Below, in pieces: positions 1 through 4,382 of a DNA stretch of 5,709 nucleotides. Origin of the DNA: Ruminiclostridium sp. (GTDB taxonomy: Bacteria > Bacillota_A > Clostridia > Oscillospirales > Ruminococcaceae); contig JAFZOA010000606.1 of assembly GCA_017550775.1 (NCBI GenBank), positions 1 to 5,709 of the forward strand, read 5' to 3'. Below the pieces are notes generated by a model. The model made no database searches. It was not told the DNA's origin and worked only from the letters and a program-made list of their open reading frames with translations. How positions within the stretch are numbered: position 1 is the stretch's first letter; every line of letters begins with the position of its first letter. A program made the translations under genes and the position numbers.

Positions 1-134
1 ACGTTCTGCTGACAGCCGTAGCTGTGGGTGTACGCGAGCGGCCTGTGATCGAAAACGTGTGTTACGGCACGGACGCGCTGCATGAAAAGGCGCTGGTCGT
101 CCAGCTCCTCATTACTTACCCTTGTGACCGCCAT
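1..134 (-). CDS. miaB: MiaB, tRNA 2-methylthio-N6-isopentenyladenosine synthase, N-terminal fragment
   Basis: The gene runs off the left edge, so only the first 44 codons are present. Reading leftward from the ATG at 134, the product starts MAVTRVSNEELDDQ and reaches PLAYTHSYGCQQNV. The YGCQ(M/Q)N motif opens the N-terminal MTTase domain (UPF0004) of MiaB, and its cysteine is one of three that hold the auxiliary iron-sulfur cluster. Known role: MiaB is a cytoplasmic radical-SAM enzyme that adds a methylthio group to position 2 of isopentenyl-adenosine-37 in tRNAs reading UNN codons. The radical-SAM and TRAM domains lie outside the window. The start is supported by a G-rich Shine-Dalgarno (CCGGGGGG) about 6 bases upstream; the ATG at 138 stops after eight codons. 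A sigma-A-type promoter lies at 167-195. The related methylthiotransferases RimO and MtaB are the alternatives, but the YGCQQN form following a short basic N-terminal segment fits MiaB best. Confidence 0.85.
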   Translation of the reverse strand, partial: MAVTRVSNEELDDQRLFMQRVRAVTHVFDHRPLAYTHSYGCQQN

Positions 135-166
135 ACATATCCCCCCGGAATACAATATTACATTAT

Positions 167-195
167 AGTATAACATATTTCCCGCGATATTTCAA
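167..195 (-). promoter_or_regulatory. Sigma-A promoter of miaB
   Basis: On the minus strand the -35 box TTGAAA (190-195) and the -10 box TATACT (167-172) are separated by exactly 17 bases. A TG dinucleotide one base upstream of the -10 makes it an extended -10 element. Transcription should start near 160, giving a leader of about 26 bases that holds the Shine-Dalgarno of miaB. Inferred from consensus matches only. Confidence 0.7.
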
Positions 196-370
196 GTGTT
201 TTTACAATAGTTTGTCGTATATCCGGCAATAAGTTATGCACCCGGCTCAATTCCCTTTTTTGACATACCGAAAGAATGCGCCGCTACTTAACGTCGGCTC
301 TCCCGTGACAACAAAAATACATTAAAATTTGTACAATATGTTAAAATTACAAGAAATTTCAAAAAAATAC
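196..370. other. Gene-free part of the miaB-hpf divergent spacer
   Basis: Together with the two promoters, this makes a 311-base stretch without a gene. The left half (196-310) has mixed composition and shows no ORF with a ribosome binding site and no strong hairpin. The right half (311-370) is very A/T-rich and contains TTAAAATT twice (322-329 and 341-348), the palindrome TTGTACAA (329-336), and the left arm of an inverted repeat that reaches into the hpf promoter. An A/T-rich stretch just upstream of a -35 box is also what an UP element looks like. Confidence 0.5.
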
Positions 371-376
371 TTGTAA
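347..376. repeat. Inverted repeat overlapping the hpf -35 box
   Basis: TTACAAG (347-353) and its perfect complement CTTGTAA (370-376) are separated by 16 bases. With a one-base gap the arms extend further into AAAATT/AATTTT. The right arm contains the whole -35 box (TTGTAA) of the hpf promoter, and a third TTGTA copy sits in the palindrome at 329-336. The placement would suit an operator, but the region is A/T-rich and such repeats arise by chance there. Confidence 0.4.
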
Positions 377-399
377 ATTTTTCCGTAATGTGGTATAAT
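371..399 (+). promoter_or_regulatory. Sigma-A promoter of hpf
   Basis: The -35 box TTGTAA (371-376) and a perfect -10 box TATAAT (394-399) are 17 bases apart. TGG before the -10 makes it an extended -10 element. The expected start is about 405-407, leaving a leader of about 40 bases. This promoter excludes the ATG at 398 as the hpf start, because that ATG lies inside the -10 box. It shares a 12-base core, ATGTGGTATAAT, with the promoter at 2592-2620. Confidence 0.85.
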
Positions 400-445
400 G
401 TGTGTATCAAGGACAAAAGTCCGACTGAAAGGAATGATCACAGCA

Positions 446-970
446 ATGAAGGTACAGATCACAGCAAAAAAAATGCAGCTCAGCCAGAGCTTCACCGAGT
501 ACGCCGAGGAAAGACTCTCCTCCAAGCTTGACAAGTTCTTCGGAAGCGAGGCAAGCGCAAAAATTGTCCTGAACACAGTCAAAAACAAGGTTATCTTAGA
601 GCTTACCGTTGACTACAACGGCATGATCTTCCGCGCAGAGCAGTCCGCAGACGACAAGAACGACGCTCTCGACGCTTGCGTTGACAAGATCATACGCCAG
701 ATCCGTAAGAACAAGACCCGCCTCTCCAAACAGCTCCGCGACAACACATTCACCGACAGCATCGAAGCTACCCCCGACGAACAGGTGGATTACGAGGTCA
801 TCAAGCACAAGTCCTTCGACTTAAAGCCCATGACCGTCGAGGAAGCTATCCTCCAGATGAATATGCTGAGCCACGAGTTCTTCATGTTCAAGAACGCCGA
901 GACGGGCGATGTGAACGTGGTCTATAAGCGCTCCGATGACAATTACGCGGTTCTTGAACCCCGCAGATAA
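446..970 (+). CDS. hpf: Ribosome hibernation-promoting factor, long form
   Basis: The product is 174 residues. Residues 1-95 form the HPF/YfiA (RaiA) domain, which starts MKVQITAKKMQLS and ends with the basic helix DKIIRQIRKNKTRLSKQ. An acidic linker covers about 96-116. Residues 117-172 form the C-terminal dimerisation domain (YEVIKHKSFDLKPM, then VEEAILQMNMLSHEFFMF and VYKRSDDNYAVLEP). Known role: long HPF binds the decoding centre of the 30S subunit, and its C-terminal domains pair two ribosomes into inactive 100S dimers in stationary phase or stress. Length is normal for the family. The start at 446 is chosen because HPF proteins begin with this beta strand; the ATG at 398 is inside the -10 box and the ATG at 434 abuts GAAAGGA with no spacer. 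The gene is probably transcribed alone, from its own promoter to the hairpin just after its stop. Confidence 0.95.
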   Translation: MKVQITAKKMQLSQSFTEYAEERLSSKLDKFFGSEASAKIVLNTVKNKVILELTVDYNGMIFRAEQSADDKNDALDACVDKIIRQIRKNKTRLSKQLRDNTFTDSIEATPDEQVDYEVIKHKSFDLKPMTVEEAILQMNMLSHEFFMFKNAETGDVNVVYKRSDDNYAVLEPRR

Positions 971-977
971 AGCTTTG

Positions 978-1006
978 AAGGCATCTCCGAAAGGAGATGC
1001 CTTTAT
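978..1006 (+). terminator. Hairpin terminator after hpf
   Basis: AAGGCATCTCC (978-988) and GGAGATGCCTT (993-1003) form a perfect 11-base-pair stem closed by a GAAA tetraloop, beginning 7 bases after the hpf stop codon. The following T stretch is short and broken (TTTAT), so termination may be partial and some transcription may continue into the VanZ gene at 1028. Confidence 0.7.
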
Positions 1007-1027
1007 AACTCACTTTAAGGGTGCCAC

Positions 1028-1504
1028 ATGAAAAAAACAAACGCAGCAAAAATAACGGCAGGGTCGCTGTTCATACTTTACGCGGCGGTCATGCTTTATC
1101 TGCTGCTGATTCAGCGCTTCGCGGCAAACGGCTTCTCACTCCCCCGCGAGCCCGATTATGCTCAGGCTCTTCTCGCGCGGATAGAGCCGGTTCCGTTCCG
1201 CACGATAGTTGAGTTCATCGGGCGCTTAGAGAACTTCACGATCGGCGACCTCGCCTACCGTAACCTCGTCGGGAATGTGGTGCTGTTCGTACCGATAGGC
1301 GTGTTCCTTCCGGTGCTTTTCCCGAAGCAGCGCAGGTTCGGGATGTTTCTGCTCACAACGGCGCTTACGATCACGGCGGTCGAGCTTACACAGCTATTTA
1401 CCCTGCTTGGCACCTGCGACATCGACGACCTGATACTAAACACGGCGGGAGCGAGCATAGGGTACGCGCTGTACCGGCTGTTCGCGCGGAGAAAGCAGGG
1501 TTAG
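1028..1504 (+). CDS. VanZ-like family membrane protein
   Basis: The product is 158 residues with four likely membrane helices: about 9-29, 80-98, 104-125 and 134-152. It is a member of the VanZ-like family (PF04892). The hallmarks are NLVGNVVLFVPIGVFLP (79-95) and VELTQLFTLLGTCDIDDLILN (118-138), with a conserved glutamate (E119) in a helix and the acidic loop D131/D133/D134. VanZ itself raises teicoplanin resistance by an unclear mechanism, but most chromosomal homologues have no proven role and nothing nearby suggests a glycopeptide resistance cluster, so resistance should not be inferred. The ATG at 1028 has AAGG 7 bases upstream. No separate promoter is obvious, so it may depend on read-through from hpf. 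Its stop lies 5 bases from the stop of the convergent immA-like gene. Confidence 0.85.
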   Translation: MKKTNAAKITAGSLFILYAAVMLYLLLIQRFAANGFSLPREPDYAQALLARIEPVPFRTIVEFIGRLENFTIGDLAYRNLVGNVVLFVPIGVFLPVLFPKQRRFGMFLLTTALTITAVELTQLFTLLGTCDIDDLILNTAGASIGYALYRLFARRKQG

Positions 1505-1509
1505 GCGGT

Positions 1510-2010
1510 TCAGAAGATGTTCTTCGGGGTATAGTTCGCGTTGATGTTGAAGCCGCGCTCCTCCATTGACCGTGCCTTGATGACTGCGACCTGCTTATAC
1601 ACTCCGAGCTCCTTCGCAGCGTCCTCTATGGTGCAGCCGCGCTCGCCGAGCTCCAGCATATCGTCGTCGGAGATCAGCAGCTCCGCGGCGAAGATGTTCG
1701 CCTCACGCTCGGGCTTTGTGGTCATGTCGAAGAAGGACTTCTCACCGAGCCCTCCGTTCGCGGCGATATCGCGGTGGAGCGTGTCATGCCCGATCTCGTG
1801 GGCAAGGACGATGCGCGCCATGTGCTCGTCCAGATAGCGGTCTATGACTACATAGCGGCCTGTTTTGTACACTATGTAGAAGCCTTTGAGGTTGCCGAGA
1901 CCCGCGTAGTCAACGTCAAGCCCCAGCCCTCTCGCAAGGGAGAAAGGGTCGCTTGTGCGCTGCTCGCGGAGGAGCTTACGGACAACCGAGTGAATGTGGT
2001 CACTTGTCAA
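1510..2010 (-). CDS. ImmA/IrrE-family metallopeptidase
   Basis: The product is 166 residues. The zinc-site motif HEIGH is at 71-75 (H71 and H75 as ligands, E72 catalytic). The helix EREANIFAAELL (101-112) supplies the third ligand, probably E103. This is the ImmA/IrrE (DUF955, PF06114) pattern. The N-terminal part (LLREQRTSDPFSLARGLGLD, 13-32) is also typical. Known relatives cleave a partner XRE repressor: ImmA cuts ImmR in ICEBs1, and IrrE cuts DdrO in Deinococcus. The partner is probably the gene just upstream, whose last codons overlap this one. The start is a TTG at 2010 inside the end of xre, giving an 11-base overlap; no in-frame ATG precedes the conserved region and only a weak GGCGG lies upstream, so translation is probably coupled to xre. 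Its substrate and trigger are unknown. The conserved core is intact, so it is probably active. Confidence 0.88.
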   Translation of the reverse strand: MTSDHIHSVVRKLLREQRTSDPFSLARGLGLDVDYAGLGNLKGFYIVYKTGRYVVIDRYLDEHMARIVLAHEIGHDTLHRDIAANGGLGEKSFFDMTTKPEREANIFAAELLISDDDMLELGERGCTIEDAAKELGVYKQVAVIKARSMEERGFNINANYTPKNIF

Positions 2011-2398
2011 GGTTGATACCGCCTGTCTTCATAGTTTTGGCTTTTTCCTTCCAGTAGATGTTCTGGAGCGCGAGCATGACCTTGTCCTTGTCATCCTCGG
2101 ACAGCTCGCCGCCCGCGAACAACGCTCCCGCGCAGCTGAGCAGCTCCTTCGCGGACGCAACGCCCTCTGCACCGTCCTCAGCTTCGACAATGCCGAGGAA
2201 GTCGTCACCGCTCACGAGGGTCTCGATATGCACGCCGAGCACACGGCATATCTTCGCCAGTATGTCGCGCTTCGGGTACCTCGCGCCGAGCTCGTAGTTC
2301 TGGACGCTGCGCGTGGTGACACCGAGCTTTTCGGCAAGCTCGGCCTGTGTCATAGCTTTGTTCTTTCTTGCTCGCTGGAGCTTTTCGGCGAATGTCAT
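2000..2398 (-). CDS. XRE-family transcriptional regulator paired with the metallopeptidase
   Basis: The product is 132 residues. Residues about 4-60 form a Cro/C1-type helix-turn-helix (HTH_3): helix 2 and the recognition helix are in MTQAELAEKLGV and TRSVQNYELGARYPK. An acidic middle follows (GIVEAEDGAEG), then the C-terminal segment LFAGGELSEDDKDKVMLALQ. That segment is common in clostridial XRE regulators located beside ImmA-type peptidases and is a likely place for protease recognition or cleavage. The start is secure: AAGGAGG lies 5 bases upstream of the ATG at 2398. Two promoters and several repeats fill the upstream spacer. By analogy with ImmR and DdrO it probably represses its own operon and perhaps distant genes until the peptidase inactivates it; that role is inferred. 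Confidence 0.9.
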   Translation of the reverse strand: MTFAEKLQRARKNKAMTQAELAEKLGVTTRSVQNYELGARYPKRDILAKICRVLGVHIETLVSGDDFLGIVEAEDGAEGVASAKELLSCAGALFAGGELSEDDKDKVMLALQNIYWKEKAKTMKTGGINLDK

Positions 2399-2422
2399 GG
2401 TGACCTCCTTAATAATGCGCTT

Positions 2423-2448
2423 ACCGGCAGTCTGACAAGACCGTCGGT
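2423..2448. repeat. Imperfect dyad in the xre leader, candidate operator
   Basis: Arms at 2423-2433 (ACCGGCAGTCT) and 2438-2448 (AGACCGTCGGT) match at 9 of 11 positions around a 4-base centre. The dyad begins a few bases downstream of the -10 box of the proximal xre promoter, so it covers or immediately follows the predicted transcription start. It would suit an autoregulatory operator for the XRE protein. In RNA the same arms would pair with one mismatch and one G-U, so a leader hairpin is the alternative reading. Confidence 0.5.
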
Positions 2449-2456
2449 TTTATGCT

Positions 2457-2484
2457 TTTATACTAAATTCAAATTAACAGACAA
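2457..2484 (-). promoter_or_regulatory. Proximal promoter of xre-immA
   Basis: On the minus strand the -35-like TTGTCT (2479-2484, 4 of 6) and -10 TATAAA (2457-2462, 5 of 6) are 16 bases apart. A start near 2450 would give a leader of about 50 bases carrying the dyad and the strong Shine-Dalgarno. It is weaker than the upstream promoter at 2592-2620 and may be spurious in this A/T-rich stretch. Confidence 0.5.
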
Positions 2485-2495
2485 AAAGATATTTT

Positions 2496-2530
2496 GTTTC
2501 TTTTCCCCGCTCCCGGCAGGGAGAAGAAAC
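2496..2530 (-). other. Long hairpin in the distal leader of xre-immA
   Basis: In minus-strand RNA, GUUUCUUCUCCC (from 2530 leftward) pairs with GGGGAAAAGAAAC (ending at 2496) over 11 of 12 positions with one C-A mismatch and an 11-base loop. An alternative fold stacks CUCCC/GGGAG on the seven-pair outer stem GUUUCUU/AAGAAAC. Transcripts from the distal promoter would carry it. The nearest U run (UCUUUUUG) begins about 7 bases beyond the stem, so it is not a standard terminator. It could be an attenuator, a stability element, or the 3' end of a short RNA. Confidence 0.45.
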
Positions 2531-2581
2531 GATTTAGATCCTGTCTATGGTTTGAAAAGGCAATCGTATTACACACATTTT

Positions 2582-2613
2582 GTTCGTGTTTATTATACCA
2601 CATCGTTCGTGTT
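2582..2613. repeat. Two 9-base direct repeats flanking a -10 box
   Basis: GTTCGTGTT occurs at 2582-2590 and at 2605-2613, a period of 23 bases or about two helical turns. One copy lies between the -35 and -10 boxes of the distal promoter; the other covers its predicted start. The exact repetition and placement suggest paired binding sites for a regulator, with the neighbouring XRE protein the obvious candidate. Nothing in the sequence proves which protein binds. Confidence 0.5.
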
Positions 2614-2620
2614 CTGTCAA
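2592..2620 (-). promoter_or_regulatory. Distal consensus promoter upstream of xre-immA
   Basis: On the minus strand both boxes are perfect: TTGACA (2615-2620) and TATAAT (2592-2597), with a 17-base spacer and an extended -10 (TGG). The start should be near 2585, about 187 bases before the xre start codon. It is the best promoter in the window and lies just downstream of the yjfB terminator, so it opens a new transcription unit. So strong a promoter usually needs a repressor, which fits the flanking direct repeats. Confidence 0.85.
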
Positions 2621-2670
2621 GCTTTTTTTCTCTGCTGCGATTTTGCGTATAAGGAAGTCGGCGGGAACAA

Positions 2671-2700
2671 TAAAAAAGACGAATCTTGCGATTCGTCTTA
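2671..2700 (-). terminator. Rho-independent terminator of the yjfB-like gene
   Basis: In minus-strand RNA, AAGACGAAUC and GAUUCGUCUU form a perfect 10-base-pair stem (2690-2699 with 2676-2685) closed by the GNRA loop GCAA. A run of six U residues (2672-2677) overlaps the base of the stem. It lies 36 bases beyond the yjfB stop. This is a textbook intrinsic terminator separating yjfB (and any clpX read-through) from the xre-immA unit. Confidence 0.92.
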
Positions 2701-2735
2701 GTTTTAGATGTCTGCCGGAAGTCCTCCGACACCTT

Positions 2736-2930
2736 TTACGCTCTTACATCCATGAGAGCTCCGCGCCCGTCCGCAGACGGCACCGCCTGAGAAATGCTTT
2801 CCAAAAGCTTCGCGTTCGCAGCTTCATCAGCATTCATGGTATTCTTAAGCATTGCGATCGAAGCCTGAGATGCTACCTTACCAACAGACAAGCCCATTGC
2901 CATCGTAGACATCAGATTTGTAAAATCCAT
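2736..2930 (-). CDS. YjfB-family small protein
   Basis: The product is 64 residues, beginning MDFTNLMSTMAMGLSVGK. The central helix SQASIAMLKNTMNADEAANA (21-40), followed by KLLESISQAVPSADGRG and ending MDVRA, matches the outline of the YjfB family (PF14070): a short alanine-rich helical protein with an (A/V)xxLKxxM core. The family is labelled 'putative motility protein' in databases, but its biochemical role is unknown. No signal peptide or cysteine is seen; the protein is probably cytoplasmic. AAGGAGG lies 10 bases upstream of the ATG. The gene has its own consensus sigma-A promoter and a strong terminator, so it forms a single-gene transcript of about 280 bases. No flagellar gene is nearby, and the promoter lacks the sigma-D pattern usual for late motility genes. 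Confidence 0.75.
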   Translation of the reverse strand: MDFTNLMSTMAMGLSVGKVASQASIAMLKNTMNADEAANAKLLESISQAVPSADGRGALMDVRA

Positions 2931-2962
2931 GTTAAAAGCACCTCCTTCTTCCCTATGATTAT

Positions 2963-2991
2963 ATTATAGCGTAACCGGAGTGTAATTTCAA
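2963..2991 (-). promoter_or_regulatory. Sigma-A promoter of the yjfB-like gene
   Basis: On the minus strand the -35 box TTGAAA (2986-2991, 5 of 6) and a perfect -10 box TATAAT (2963-2968) are 17 bases apart. The start should be near 2956, just upstream of the Shine-Dalgarno at 2941-2947, giving a leader of about 25 bases. It lies in the 97-base gap after clpX. Confidence 0.82.
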
Positions 2992-3004
2992 TGGTATTAT
3001 TTAA

Positions 3005-3031
3005 CAAAATTCAACTATATTTTTAGTTCAA
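3005..3031 (-). terminator. Weak A/T-rich hairpin at the end of clpX
   Basis: In minus-strand RNA, UUGAACUA (3031-3024) and UAGUUGAA (3017-3010) pair at 7 of 8 positions around a 6-base A/U loop, followed by UUUUG. One arm includes the clpX stop codon. The stem is A/U-rich and weak, so if it terminates at all, read-through into yjfB is likely. Confidence 0.3.
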
Positions 3032-4347
3032 CTTGCTGTAGGACGTTTTCTCGGGATAGTTTCCTGCTTTTTCATGGCAAGAGCTTTTTTCTCGCCGTGG
3101 ATTATCTGCGGAGGCTCCTCGCCCTTTGCGCATTTCGCGCTCACTACTACCTTGGTTATGGTGTCGTCGCTCGGAACGTCGAACATAGAGTCGTTAAGTA
3201 TCGCTTCGAGTATCGTTCTGAGACCTCTCGCACCTGTCTTGCGCGCTATCGACTTCTTTGCAATCTCACGAAGAGCATCCTTGTCGATCTCAAGCTCAAC
3301 GTCATCCAGACTGAACAAATAGCTGTACTGCTTCACTATCGCGTTCTTCGGCTCAACAAGTATCTTTATAAGCGCGTCCTCGTCGAGCTCGTCAAGCACT
3401 GCGATAACGGGAAGTCTGCCCACAAGCTCGGGGATAAGTCCGAACTTCACGAGATCCTCCGGTTCGACTGCATGGAACAGCTTTGTGAGCGAGTCGTCCT
3501 TCTTGTCCTTGATCTCCGCGCCGAAGCCGAGAGTCGAGGAATGTATGCGCGACGCGATAAGCTTGTCTATGCCGTCAAACGCTCCGCCGCAGATAAACAG
3601 TATGTTCTTGGTGTTGATCTGTATGAATTCCTGATTCGGGTGCTTTCTTCCGCCCTGGGGAGGAACATTCGACACTGTGCCCTCAACTATCTTGAGCAGA
3701 GCCTGCTGAACACCCTCGCCGCTTACGTCACGGGTGATCGACGTGTTCTCGGACTTGCGCGATACCTTGTCTATCTCGTCGATGTAGATGATACCGTGCT
3801 CCGCGGCTTCGATATCGTAGTCAGCAGCCTGAATGAGGCGGAGAAGCACATTCTCAACGTCCTCACCGACATATCCCGCCTGAGTGAGCGTGGTAGCGTC
3901 CGCGATAGCGAACGGAACGTGCAGCACCCGCGCGAGAGTCTGCGCCAGCATGGTCTTACCCACGCCGGTAGGTCCGAGAAGAAGCACATTGCTCTTCTGC
4001 AGCTCTATCCCGCGCGCTTCGTCGTCGTTGGCGAGCGTCCTTTTGTAGTGGTTGTACACGGAAACACAGAGGGTCTTCTTCGCTTCCTCCTGACCGATGA
4101 TGTACTGGTCGAGAACTGCTTTGATATCGGCGGGCTTGACGGCGTTGTTGGGCTCACCGTAAGCTGTGCCTGAACGTTTGGGCTGAGCCGCACGCTTCTT
4201 GGGCGCGCGTATCTCGGTTATTTCCCCTTCCTCAAGCAGCATACGGTAAGAAGTAACAACACATTCGCTGCAGATCGCCGCATTGTTGGAGTACAGCATT
4301 CTCGCCACTCTGTCATCGGATCTTCCGCAGAAACTGCATTTAAGCAT
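3028..4347 (-). CDS. clpX: ClpX, ATP-dependent unfoldase of ClpXP
   Basis: The product is 439 residues, slightly longer than the usual ~420. It has an N-terminal zinc-binding domain (C4, C7, C26, C29), a linker to about 65, then an AAA+ module. Visible elements are Walker A GPTGVGKT (125-132), pore-1 loop GYVG (158-161), Walker B IIYIDE (186-191), the RKH loop (234-236), the ClpP-docking loop LGF (273-275, IGF in E. coli), the arginine finger in PELVGR (R311) and sensor 2 GARGLR (372-377). Known role: a cytoplasmic hexamer that uses ATP to unfold tagged or adaptor-delivered proteins and feed them to ClpP. The start has AAAGGA 9 bases upstream. The gene follows clpP after 33 bases and is probably cotranscribed with it. 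The C-terminal tail beyond about 410 is basic and slightly long. All functional motifs are intact. Confidence 0.98.
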   Translation of the reverse strand: MLKCSFCGRSDDRVARMLYSNNAAICSECVVTSYRMLLEEGEITEIRAPKKRAAQPKRSGTAYGEPNNAVKPADIKAVLDQYIIGQEEAKKTLCVSVYNHYKRTLANDDEARGIELQKSNVLLLGPTGVGKTMLAQTLARVLHVPFAIADATTLTQAGYVGEDVENVLLRLIQAADYDIEAAEHGIIYIDEIDKVSRKSENTSITRDVSGEGVQQALLKIVEGTVSNVPPQGGRKHPNQEFIQINTKNILFICGGAFDGIDKLIASRIHSSTLGFGAEIKDKKDDSLTKLFHAVEPEDLVKFGLIPELVGRLPVIAVLDELDEDALIKILVEPKNAIVKQYSYLFSLDDVELEIDKDALREIAKKSIARKTGARGLRTILEAILNDSMFDVPSDDTITKVVVSAKCAKGEEPPQIIHGEKKALAMKKQETIPRKRPTAS

Positions 4348-4364
4348 GTGGAATTTTCCTTTCC

Positions 4365-4382
4365 AACGGTATTTTCACCGTT
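4365..4382 (-). other. Small hairpin between clpP and clpX
   Basis: AACGGT (4365-4370) and ACCGTT (4377-4382) form a perfect 6-base-pair stem with a 6-base loop, overlapping the clpP stop codon. There is no T run, so it should not terminate transcription. It may protect or mark a processing point in the clpP-clpX mRNA. A second weak stem (TGGAA/TTCCA, 4349-4365) places part of the clpX Shine-Dalgarno in its loop; the two share base 4365. Confidence 0.35.

Noticed and set aside
260..290. TTGACA at 260-265 as a further plus-strand promoter
   Set aside because: No acceptable -10 box lies 16-18 bases downstream; the nearest candidate matches poorly.
398..445. A longer hpf start at the ATG at 398
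   Set aside because: That ATG lies inside the TATAAT box of the hpf promoter and would not be transcribed; the extra residues do not resemble an HPF N-terminus.
1028..1504. Calling the VanZ-like gene an antibiotic resistance gene
   Set aside because: Only family membership is visible. No vanHAX, vanRS or transposon context is present, and most family members have no link to resistance.
2496..2530. The long leader hairpin as a standard intrinsic terminator
   Set aside because: On neither strand does a T run follow the stem directly; the nearest on the minus strand begins about 7 bases away.
2550..2592. A 14-codon minus-strand ORF (MCVIRLPFQTIDRI) after the distal xre promoter as a leader peptide
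   Set aside because: It has no Shine-Dalgarno and no telling codon run; it is too short to support.
2582..2613. The CGAAC cores in the direct repeats as LexA (SOS) boxes
   Set aside because: The Gram-positive SOS box needs CGAAC, four bases, then GTTCG. The second half is missing in both copies, so these are at most half-site look-alikes.
1994..2701. A 235-codon plus-strand open frame across xre and its upstream spacer
   Set aside because: It runs antisense to xre, then through promoters and a terminator stem, and has no recognisable domain.
3097..4173. A 358-codon plus-strand open frame opposite clpX
   Set aside because: It is antisense to a fully conserved clpX, has no recognisable domain or ribosome binding site, and is explained by codon bias of the true gene.
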